This document shows, in pieces, positions 1-9,670 of a DNA stretch of 64,000 nt (positions are counted from its first letter, which is position 1; every line of letters starts with the position of its first letter). The notes below the pieces were generated by a model, which saw only the letters and a program-made list of their open reading frames with translations, made no database searches and was not told where the DNA came from. The translations under genes were made by a program, and so were the position numbers. Origin of the DNA: Ancistrus triradiatus. Lineage: Eukaryota > Chordata > Actinopteri > Siluriformes > Loricariidae. Where the stretch lies: NCBI GenBank assembly GCA_025084515.1, contig JAJAGP010000081.1, positions 496,001-560,000 of the forward strand. The letters run 5' to 3'.

Positions 1-129
1 ATTCTTGCTCATATCTTTATCATTTGCACAAAGTAACAAAGGAGAACAAAAATTAACGACAGTTGAGATGAATTGCGAAAACATGACATTATTACTTATA
101 ACGTAAAGAGTCGGCTGCTATATATAATA

Positions 130-485
130 CAGTACTGTGCAAAAGTCTTAGGCCACCATCAGATTTGTTGGTGTATAACAACCATATATAACATTATAAC
201 ATATCTTAACCTTTTCACCCTGTTCTCCCTTAAAAAAGTGGTTTCTTGGCTGCTACCCTTCCTGATCAATCTTCTTCAGACTGTAGAAGTGTAAGGGGAG
301 AGCACACTAAATACTCGCCACTGTAGCCTATAGAAGCTGTTTTATCGGATTTTTACCATCTTTTTAATCCTCGTACAATTTTCCTGTACTATGGTTGTGA
401 AATAATTATATATGGTCATTACATCATGGCTAAAAAAAATAGTACATCTGATCTAATGGTGGCCTAATATTTTTGCACAGTACCG
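130..485. mobile_element. Tc1/mariner-type MITE with TA flanks
   Basis: The left end reads CAGTACTGTGCAAAAGTCTT and the right end is its imperfect inverted copy, with both sides extending through a GGCCACCA block. TA dinucleotides flank the element at 128-129 and 486-487, as expected for Tc1/mariner insertion. The 356-bp interior is AT-rich and has no transposase similarity that I can see, so it is non-autonomous. A shorter relative lies at 14013-14168 and a lone end at about 59735. Confidence 0.75.
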
Positions 486-1417
486 TATATGTATTGTATA
501 TACAGCTCACACAAACTTGGTTAACTTTCACTTTGTATGAATCTGTCATGACACACTTGCCTGGGTCCTGCTTGCATGCTTCTGTCATTTGTCTCTAACA
601 CATTGATTAACATAGCTCAAACGCATTTCTGCCCTCTATTTCGGAAGTTCTTGATTTAACACTAGACGACACGTCCTGTCAGACGGCCCAGGAATCACCA
701 AGAGGTTTAGGGCTGGATTTGCATGTGTCTTGAATCCAATTCGTACAGTCCTTCAGCTAGCTGGAACGCACAGCAAAGTGTCCACAAGCACAACTTATCC
801 CATGTCATCCTTCCTCGCAGGGCAAACCCTGTTTCTGCACGACCATGCCACGTCTTGACGCTGACATGGCGTGACCTGTCGTTCGCATGAAGAATTTGGG
901 AACGATGGCACTTGGCAGCTGTGCTTAGGCAGGGAGCTTTGTGCAGGTGAAGGATTACGTTTGTTCCGTGAGTCATGCTGAGGATTTTGCATGCATGTTG
1001 TGTTTTATCTAATTCATGTGCTATTGAAGTAGAAGCCGGCGGGTTTAGCGACCACACACTCATGATGAAGGACTACCCATAGTATGCAGTCTACTTTAAG
1101 GGACTACGTATAGCTTAATAGTTTATAAAATATGTTTTATAGTTTATAGGCTCGACCATTAGTTAAAGAAATCCTGGTTAGAGGTATTGGATGTATTGGC
1201 ACCACTTTATTTGGACCCTTATAATACAGATATAGTTCAAATATATGAAACCAATGCTTGATGATTTAAAAAAAAAGCCTCTTCCAATGCTTGTGACATT
1301 ACCACTGGCTGACATACAACCTTAAATCAACACCACATTCCCCAAGTGCTCATAGCTTCCAAAATATAGAGTTGGTGATTGAAAAAAAAAGCTCAGTTTT
1401 AGGTCCTTAAAATCAAA
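486..1417. other. Intergenic, no gene recognised
   Basis: Only short open frames occur here. The longest, about 118 codons on the minus strand near 707-1063, shows no recognisable domain, splice context or coding-like composition. I see no repeat family that I can name. Confidence 0.5.
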
Positions 1418-1790
1418 GATTTATTTCTAGAGTGCTTGCATTGATTCAAAGCAGCTTTTCAACATTGTGTTATCTAAGTCCAGTTCTCAAACTGAGCAAG
1501 CGGCGACAGTGGCAAGGAAAAACTCCCTAAACGTTATAAGGAAGAAACCCTGGGAGAGGGACCCAACCTCCATGGACGGAGAAGATGATGAAAGTAAGAA
1601 TTAAACTAATTTATTTAATTCATTTGTTTGTGGTAATATTTTAAATAAATATCAACAGAGAGACCCTATTAAAAAATTATAATAATTCAAATAAAATATT
1701 TTAGAGAAAATTGAGTATCATGAAGAGTATAATAAAATAGCGAATACAAAACTATAGCACAAATGGTGCAAATAAATGTTTTAAATCGTA
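1418..1790 (+). repeat. Dispersed repeat, 'GCGACAGTGGCAAGG' family, copy 1
   Basis: The copy carries the family signature: a block resembling ATTTATTTCTAGAGTGC, then AAAGCAGCTTTTCAACATT, then GAGCAAGC, GCGACAGTGGCAAGG and AAACTCCCTAAACG, followed by an AT-rich tail. Four other copies are in the window, at about 5506-5640, 16500-16900, 33220-33350 (inverted) and 63605-63705. The family has no coding capacity that I can see and its class is unresolved. Confidence 0.7.
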
Positions 1791-2669
1791 GCTCTTTACT
1801 GGGTTTGTCTTTCTAGCACTTTACATTTTAAAGCATCAGGGCCGATTCTAGGAGCTTTAGGGGTGCTGAGCACCAATTAGATCAACCCCAGGTTTGACTA
1901 GGGGAAACACTGTGAATGGAAAGACAGCAAAAAACTGAGAAAACCTTCATTCTGAGCCTGTGAACCACAAAGCCATCACTTGGATCATATCATTTGCGAG
2001 ACATTGGGAGTGCTGTATTTATATTAAAATATTATGTTTAAACCATATGCTGTCTGTGGTTTTAATATTTTTTTCAGTTTCAAAGACAGCCTTCCATTTT
2101 AAAAACCAGCAACTGAAAACTGACTCACTATTATTTTTGCTATAGACTATAGTTTATGGGTGTTAAAGCGTTGATCTGTCTTAAGTTTGAGGACGTTTCG
2201 TAGGAATCATGCTTCGTGGCAGAGTTATGAACGCAAGGCTGATCACCACGTTAGTTGAAGAGCATAAAAATGATTCATTTACTTCGTCTAAGCCTTTTGA
2301 ATACAGAAAGTCACAGCAGCTCTGCTTTTTGTTTCATAAAAGTTTTATATCATTCAAGGACGACGCTTTTATGATCCATGATGTCAGTCTGTAGATCATG
2401 ATGCAGACTCATGTGGGCTTTCTCCGTGCTCCAAGATCGCGTTTGTTAAAGATTTGTATTCGAGTCTGATATTTTAGTATTTCATTTCACATATGGCAAA
2501 TCCTGTTTTATGATGCCCAGTCCTTTTCCAGTATTCAACTAAAGCAAGCCTTCAGTGTGTATTTTAGTGCTGCGTTGCATTTGAATGACAGACCGCCTCC
2601 ACGCTTTCTCTAAACAATATCCTGCATTCTGTGCACAAGCTTGCACTCAAGGACAGAACATGTCATCTA
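1791..2669. other. Intergenic, no gene recognised
   Basis: AT-rich sequence with only short open frames of about 60 codons. None has a recognisable domain or splice context. Confidence 0.5.
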
Positions 2670-4440
2670 CAACCCCTGGCAAAAAGTATGGAATCACCAG
2701 TCTTGGATGAGCACTCATTCAGACATTTCATTCTGTAAAACAAACTCAGATCAAAAACATGATACAATAATAAGGTCATTCCAAAGTGCAACTTGTTGGC
2801 TTTCAGGAACACTCAAAGAAATGAAGAGAAAACATTGTGGAAGTCAGTGAATGTTACTTTTATTGACCAGCACAGGAAAAAAAAAATGGGAATCACTCAA
2901 TGCTGAGGAAAAAAGTAGGAATCACTAAATTGGAGGTTTAGAAAATAAGGACACACCAGTAAATTTCCTTTCCCTAACTGGACCACCTGCCTCAGAGTAG
3001 ATTGCTGTTAGTCTGAAGTTAAAAAACATCTGCAGTCATGACACCTGGAGGCTGTGCTGGACGAAGTGGAGAGTGGCAAGAAAACCATGGCTCAACAAGA
3101 GAAATGGTCTCTTGAACAAGAGAGATTGTGAAAACTCTTGAAGAAAGGTAACTCTTCACGCATATGGTGCAAGATGTGGGCTGTTCACAGTCGCTGATCA
3201 AGATAGACCAATAACAACAGCATGGATGGTGTTAAAGCAAGCGTCACTGGTAGACCAAGCAAGGACATAAAAGCGTCCAAGACAAACCAACTTAAGGGCC
3301 ATTTGTCTTGAAAACCGACAAAGACAACTACAACAGTGAAGCATAAATGGGAGGAAGCTGGAAGCAATGTATGTGACCGAACCGTTAGAAATCGCTAAAA
3401 AGGAAATGTTATTTCAATACAGGCAAAGGCTTAAAAGAAAACCATCATTGGACACTAAAACATAACAAGAACAAGACTGCAATGGGATAAGGAGAGGCAA
3501 TCATGGACTGTGGATGACTGGATGAAAGTTTTTTGAAAGTTATCTTTCAGTGATGAGTCAAAGAATCTTGCATTGGACCAAGTGTGATTGCTGGAACTTT
3601 TGTTTGGGCCGTTCCAGTTGAGATTTATGAAGAGGCCCTGCCGTGAAGGAAAGGAAAAAACAACCAAAATTTCCACAGTCCTTGATGATATGGGGCCTGC
3701 ATGTCAGGCCAACGGCGCTGGGGAGATGACTGTGGTTAATTCTTCTATCGATGTTACACAAGTTTACATTGAGATTTGGACAGTTTTCTAATCCCTTAAG
3801 TTGAAAGATGTGGAGGTGATGAAATAAATTTCCAAAAGATGACAATGGCATTTCGTGCCATAGGGCAAAAACAGTGAAGGCATTCATTGGAGAAGGGACA
3901 ATTCAGTCAATGTCATGGCCCACTGCAAATAGTCAGGATCTCAACCCATTGAAAACCGTGGTGGAATTGAAAAAAAAATGGTCCACAAGAAGGATCCGAC
4001 CTGCAAAGCTGATCTGGCCAAATGCTTATCAAAGAGAGGTTGGCACCAAATGATGCAGAATATTTTGTCACTCAGCACGTCCATGCTCCGAGACGTAAAA
4101 GCTGTTTATAAAAGCCAAAGGTGGTGCAACTAAATACTAGTGATGTATTTAATGGTCTTTGTTTATTCTGTTTTTCATTGATTCCATTACTTTTTCCTCA
4201 GAACTTGAGTGATTCATGATTCATATTTTTTCCCTGGCTTGGTCAATAAAGTAACATCACTGACTTCCCCAATGTTTTCTCTTTCATTTCTTTGAGTGTT
4301 CCTGAAAAGGCCAACAAGTTGCAACTTTGGAATGACTTATTATTGTATCATGTTTTTGATTCTGAGTTTGTTTACAGAATTGAAAAGTCTGAATGAGTTG
4401 CTTCATCCAGACTGGTGATTCCAACTTTTGCCAGGGGTTG
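2670..4440 (+). mobile_element. Tc1-like DNA transposon with ~200-bp terminal inverted repeats
   Basis: The left terminal repeat (about 2670-2870, starting CAACCCCTGGCAAAAAGT) is matched by an inverted copy at about 4240-4440. TA dinucleotides flank both ends, at 2668-2669 and 4441-4442. The repeats are roughly 200 bp and clearly alignable by eye, whereas the internal transposase is broken. This points to a once full-length element that is now immobile. Internal reading direction is plus. Confidence 0.85.
3000..4130 (+). pseudogene. Degenerate Tc1-like transposase
   Basis: Fragments of a DDE transposase are visible in shifting plus-strand frames: an FSDES-like block near 3549-3563 (first catalytic Asp region) and a WP-NSQDLNP-like block near 3914-3960 preceding the final catalytic acid. 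Several frameshifts and stops separate them, so no functional protein is encoded. It lies between the inverted repeats of the 2670-4440 element. Confidence 0.75.
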
Positions 4441-4514
4441 TAAATAATAATCGTTTGCTGCACCATGTGTTCTCTCTCCCTGTACGCCAAAGGGACGTTC
4501 ATTTACCTTACATA

Positions 4515-4810
4515 CAGTGGGGCAAAAAAGTATTTAGTCAGACATGGTGTGCAAAGTTTCTCCACTTGGAGGTCTGTAATTTGCATCATAGGTACACTTC
4601 AAAACATGAGAGACAAAATGAGGAAAAAAATAATCCAGGGAAAATCACATTGTAGGAGTTTTAAAGGAATTTATTGTAAATTATGGTGGAAAATAAGTAT
4701 TTGGTAATAACAAAAAGTCAACTCAATACTTTGTAACATAACCTTTGTTGGCGATGACAGAGGTCAAACGTTTCCTGTAAATACTGACTAAATACTCTTT
4801 TGCCCCACTG
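4515..4810. mobile_element. Internally deleted Tc1 derivative (MITE)
   Basis: The element begins CAGTGGGGCAAAAAAGTATT and ends with the inverted copy TTTTGCCCCACTG, with TA flanks at 4513-4514 and 4811-4812. Its interior keeps only the transposon ends, including a relic of the 3' coding end near 4735-4780. It belongs to the same family as the longer element at 5966-7548. Confidence 0.85.
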
Positions 4811-5279
4811 TATAAGCAGGTCTATTCACCGAGTCTCGGGGTCAAGGATGCATTAGTAAAGGAGAACCCAAGTCGTGCCGTCCTATTCAGCGCTGTAGAT
4901 CTACGCTACACGGCCATCCTTTTTTTAAAGCGTTGCTCGACCATATGGCTGATTCTAATTTGATCACATTAACAAAAAGAAATAAATCCCGGGGGCATCA
5001 TTTTAATCACCATGCTTTCAGCTTAAGCACTTCCTTTAATCGTTACAGTCCTGGACCCAGCTTTAATTAATGCATTTATATCGAGCATGCCTCTGTGAAA
5101 AAAGCCCGATCAAGCAGGCAAGAGACCGAAGTAGATTCTTTTTATTGTGTTTTCAGTGTGTAGGCTTGGTCCAGGTGATTAAAGACTACACAATCCCAAA
5201 GAGCTTTTGTTCTAAAATAAACACAACCTCAAACGATTGCCATTGTTGACCACTTTTGACCTGCATCATCCTCCTACCC
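4811..5279. other. Intergenic, no gene recognised
   Basis: Unremarkable sequence with no convincing open frame or repeat that I can name. Confidence 0.45.
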
Positions 5280-5710
5280 TGCTTTTTACCATTTTCCTCA
5301 GCCGTAGCTGCCTAGTCATATAAGCCTTTGTGTTTTGCCCATGCCTACTTAGGTCTTTCCTTGTCCCTGTTCAGCCTTTTGTCTTTAGCTTCTGTGTCTA
5401 GTCTGTGCCCTGTTCTTTCCCTTGTCACCTGTCACTCTTATAGCCATGTTATCCCCATTGCTTTGCTCTTATTTATATTAGCGTTTTGGCTCGTTGTCAA
5501 GTAAGGTTTATTTTTATAGCGCTTTTTACAATGGAGCATTGTCTCAAAGCAACTTTACAATTTTAGATTATCTCCTAATATCTACGTCCAATCCCAAATT
5601 GAGCAAGCCTAGGGCGACAGTGTCAAGGAAAAACTCCATAAATGTGTGTTTGTGTGTTTAGTCTTTATCCTGCCTTTGTCCCGTCTCTCCTTCCAAGCGT
5701 GACAGGACCA
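5280..5710. repeat. Possible nested repeat: T/C-rich repeat split by another
   Basis: A pyrimidine-rich stretch (CTTGTCCCTGTTCAGCC, GCCCTGTTCTTTCCC and similar) is interrupted at about 5500-5640 by the 'GCGACAGTG' family repeat. It appears to resume at about 5650 with CTGCCTTTGTCCCGTCTCTC. The layout suggests one repeat inserted into another, but the host family is not identified. Confidence 0.35.
5506..5640 (+). repeat. Dispersed repeat, 'GCGACAGTGGCAAGG' family, copy 2
   Basis: It shares TTTATAGCGCTTTTTACAAT, GGAGCATTGTCTCAAAGCA and AATTGAGCAAGCCTAGGGCG with the copies at 16.5 and 63.6 kb. The copy stops shortly after AAACTCCATAAATG. Confidence 0.75.
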
Positions 5711-5882
5711 AACGAATGGGCTGTTCATGCATTTGTTACAGTTTATTAACTGGCTGCTCTTTCCGCTTATGATCATGACTTGAGCACATGCTCAGAGTTT
5801 AACGTTACATTTCATTCCAGAGTTTGTTTACCGAGGATTGTTGATGATTGCCCGTGAAGTGCTTGAGCACCCCCTCCTTGGA

Positions 5883-5920
5883 GGACCTCTTGGAGGGCCA
5901 TAGAACCTCTTGGAGGGCCA
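5883..5920. repeat. Short tandem duplication
   Basis: The phrase ACCTCTTGGAGGGCCA occurs twice in direct succession, separated by a few bases. It is a local duplication with no apparent function. Confidence 0.7.
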
Positions 5921-5965
5921 ATGCTGTTCATGGATTGCAATGTGCACATTAAGATTCATGATATA

Positions 5966-7548
5966 CAGTGGGGCAAAAAAGTGTTTAGTCAGTCACTGAT
6001 TGTGGAAGTTCTCTGACTTAGAAAGATGAGAGAGGTCTGTAATTTTCATCATAGGTACACTTCAACTATCAGAGACAAAATGAGAAAAAAATTCCAGGAA
6101 ATACAGTTGTAGGATTTTTAAAGAATTTAATTGTAATTCCTGTGGAAATAAGTATTTGGGTTCACCACAAACAAGCAAGGATTTCTGGCTCTCACAGGGA
6201 CCTGCAACTTCGTTAAGAAGCTCTTCTGTCCTCCACTCGTTACCCCCGGTTTAATGGCACCGAGTTTTTTGGACACTCGAATTGGATAAAAGAAACTGTC
6301 CACAGCCTCAAAACAGTCAAACTCCAAATCAACCAATGGCCAAGACCAAACAGACTGTCGAAGGACAGAAGGAAGGAAAAAATTGTAAACCTGACACCAG
6401 GCTGGGAATAGTTGAATTACAATAGGCAAGCAGGTTGGTTCTTGTGAATAAATCAAAAATGTGGGAGCAATTTGTAAGACATTACAAGACCCTGATAATC
6501 TCCCTTGTCTGGGCTCCACGTAAAGAGATCATCAGACTGGGGTCAAAAAATGTCATTTGAGAACCGGGGAGCCAAGGCAAAAATCCCAGAACCTCACGGG
6601 AGGGACATGCTGACAGACATGCAGGAGCTGGGAACCAAAGTAACAAAAGGTTAGGTAAACACACTACATCAGCTTAACACACTAGGCCGAGAGGGACTCG
6701 GATCTGTCGTGCCAGCGCGGTCCCCTGCTTAAGCAGTACATGTCCCGGCCCGTATGAAGTTTGCCAGGAGCATATGGGATATTCCAGAAGAGGATTGGGA
6801 AGAGAATATCATGTGGTCAGATAGACCAACACCAAATAGAACTTTTTGGTAAAGACTCAAATCGCCGTGTTTGGAGGAGAAGATATGCTGAGTTGTGCCC
6901 ATACCTATGTGAAGAATCGGGGTGTGAGGTGAAAAACATCATGCTTTGGGGCGGGTTTTCTGCAAAAAGGAGACAGGACGACTGATCGTGTTAAGGGAAA
7001 GAATGAGTGAGAGCAATGAAGTGGGAACGTGTGGGTCTTCCAGCGTGACAATGATCCCCAAACAACACCCACTCAGTCAACGAGAGGAGTGGCTCAGTAA
7101 AAAGCATTTCAAGGTCTTGGAGTGGCCCTAGCCAGTCTCCAGACTCAGCCCCATAGAAAATTTGGTGGAAGGAGTGAAAGTCCGTGTTGCCCCCAAAACA
7201 TCCCTTCTCTAGAGGGATCTGATTGGAGGACTGGGCCAAAATACCAGCTACAGGGGGTGCCACCACCTGGGTAGACTTACAGGAAACGTTATTAGACCTC
7301 TGTCATTGCCGACAAAAGGTTATGTTACAAAAGTATTGAGTAAACCAAATTTTTGACAAAATAAGTCTTTTCCACCATAATTGCAATAAATTCTTTAAAA
7401 ATCCTACAAGGATTTCCTGGATTTTTTTCTTCAATTTGTCTTTCATAGTTGAAGTATAAATAAGATGAAATTACAAACATCTCTCATCTTTCTAAGTCGG
7501 AGAACGTCCACAATCAGTGCTGACCTAAATTACTTTTTGGCCCCACTG
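5966..7548 (+). mobile_element. Tc1-like DNA transposon, ~1.58 kb
   Basis: The ends are CAGTGGGGCAAAAAAGTGTT and its inverted partner ending GGCCCCACTG, with TA on both sides (5964-5965, 7549-7550). The inverted similarity extends inward by about 150-200 bp. The length fits a full Tc1 element. The ends match the shorter 4515-4810 element, so the two are master-type and deletion-type copies of one family. The transposase inside is broken. Confidence 0.88.
6150..7340 (+). pseudogene. Degenerate Tc1-like transposase
   Basis: Plus-strand fragments recur in different frames. They include a helix-turn-helix-like N-terminal stretch after 6330, an 'EEDWE..MWSD' like block near 6785-6820 (first catalytic Asp), an 'NIMLWG' block near 6935, a 'QHDNDPK' like block near 7045-7060, and 'EWP.SPDL.PIEN' near 7120-7160 (final acid). 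Small insertions and deletions disrupt the frame repeatedly. It is a dead gene, recognised by family pattern only. Confidence 0.8.
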
Positions 7549-9527
7549 TATAAATGATCTGGACTTCTTTAGAACTTGAATAACCAGATAAATATGCTTA
7601 TTGTTGGGCTGGCCCCCTGCTGCCACAGCTGAGAGCGTAAGGTTCGATTGAACTCAGGTGGGCTTTTACGTAAACTGATTGATACTTCTATTGATAGCCA
7701 CACCGGGGTCGGGACCAAGATTCCTCTTCCGCTGTGAAATAAATCATAATAAGATTTCGGGAAATATAGAGGGTTGGGGCTATATCCGAGGTTCTTCTGA
7801 TCCTTCTCAAATACTCTACACTCCACCACGTAGCAAGGTCTCGAACGTGGTCCTGTTTTACTGTTTCATCTTGGTTGAACGGCTTATGCGCCCTTTAAAC
7901 ATCTGGAAAAAACAGTGCTGTGAATGAATGGCTGAATGGATGTGTAGTAGACATTACCAGAGTCACGTAACCTGTCAGCTACTTTGCACATTTAAACACC
8001 AATATGAAAACATAACAGTACTGTAAGTACAATACAACCATTTTTAAAAATATTTTCTAACATTTCAAACACAGTACAAAAGGAAACTTACCATGTTGTT
8101 CTCTGTCCTTTAAGACTGCAGTTCTCTTTGCTGCCAGCAGGTGTCACAGGGTTACGATCGTCCTAGTTTTGTGTCATACAGGCATGCATAAGATATAAAT
8201 AAGAAATTTTTATTTCTCATTATACAGTATCTCTTAAAATCTCAGACATTACAGATATTACATTGAACCTGCACTCTTTAATCTTGGTCTTGTCCTGTTC
8301 AGAACTGGACACCTGACAAGGGATGTCACTGAATTGGAGACTTTTTGAAGGCCCAGCAAAATCACCTGACCTCTGCCTTATCTAAAACACTATTTGGATT
8401 ATTTGGTGCAGCCGATACGGGCTTCTACAACCTCTCGCTGAATTGCACACCCAGAGACCGAGTAAAACTGGCAGGACCTCCTTTCTCGAACATTGTTTGT
8501 GTTATTGAGGTGCACAGAATTAAAATCAAGTAGATACACGCTTTTTAATTAATGCTGACTTATGGGGTAGATGTTGTTCTGTTTGTATGTATGGATTTAC
8601 ATTTGTAATGACTTTACCTTGGATTAACCTGTGTCCTGGTGACCCAACGCCATTATTCATTATGAACCTGCACTGACTTTCATGATTCACAGATTATCTT
8701 AGAGATATTACGTCCTGAATCTGGGTCAAACCTCTGACTCTGTGACTCCATTGTATATGCAGATGCTCTTTTAGTTTTAAAGCTGTCGAGCACAAATGCA
8801 GGGAGAAGGAAGTCACAAAGCAGATGTCATCTTGCAGTTTCACACTTTCTAGAATCTCTGCATTGTGAGATGATGTCAAACTTCCATGCTCTGCTTCAGC
8901 TTGATTCTCCGGGTTCTGGTATTTTTTGATAGGTTATACTGCTTCTGCTATTTTTATATCTTTTGTATATGCACTTTGCCTGTGGACAGCCAATGAGGTT
9001 GAAGTGTCTGCAGCTGTAAATAAGGATCGCTCGTTTGTTTCCGCTGAAAGTTCTTCTGGAAAACTTCGTTAAGCTAAGATAAGTGAAATGCAGAGTACTG
9101 TTTCTGTGCATTTTCTGGACGATTATTAAAAATGCCTCTTCAAGCTCTTTGAGCCTCGTGTTATTGCGCTGACCCAGTGCTTCGGGGACTGTGTTGGGTG
9201 ATCTTGCAGCACAGATACACGCTTTTAATATGCCCATTATCTGCCAACCTGTCACATCGCGTACAGTACATTGAATTTATTTGAAGTGATTTCTGTTAAG
9301 TTTCAGAAGATGGCACTGGTACTGATTCCAAGCCATCAGTCCAAGTCATGTCTGTAACCTTACATAACAGGGGAGAGAGGGCGGAGGGGGATCAGTCTGA
9401 AAGACAGCGATAGATGGAGAGATAGAGAGAGAGAGAGACCAGAGGAAGCACCAGGGTGCATGAGGAAGTATCAGGCTGATGGAAAGACTGATATAGCTCG
9501 TCTTTTGTTTGGTCCATTGTCTCAGGA
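7549..9527. other. Intergenic/5' flank of the opsin gene
   Basis: No gene is recognised. A single CTCF-like 14-mer (CCAGCAGGTGTCAC) lies at 8134-8147. GA-rich simple sequence precedes the opsin start at about 9410-9440. An in-frame stop at 9489-9491 lies upstream of the opsin ATG. A good splice acceptor-like stretch (TCCATTGTCTCAG) ends at 9525, so an upstream exon may exist in this region, but I could not identify one. Confidence 0.5.
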
Positions 9528-9670
9528 ATGGAGGGGGTGGACTTGGATCGAGACTTCTTCAGGAAGGTGGAGGTTCCAGACCACGCACACTACATTGTGG
9601 CCTTCTTCGTGGCCATCATCGGTGCTCTGGGAGTTGTCGGGAACGCACTGGTCATGTACGCCTTTTTCTG
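9528..9670 (+). CDS. opn4x: opn4x exon 1 (TM1)
   Basis: Encodes residues 1-47 plus two bases of codon 48. PDHAHY (17-22) precedes TM1, which contains GNALVM. The exon ends at the donor GTAGGT (9671). The ATG at 9528 is the only one after the in-frame TGA at 9489. However, CAG at 9523-9525 looks like a splice acceptor, so 9526 could be an internal exon start. No N-glycosylation sequon lies before TM1, unlike many melanopsins. Confidence 0.8.

Noticed and set aside
707..1063. 118-codon open frame on the minus strand
   Set aside because: No domain, no coding-like pattern, no splice context; length is compatible with chance.
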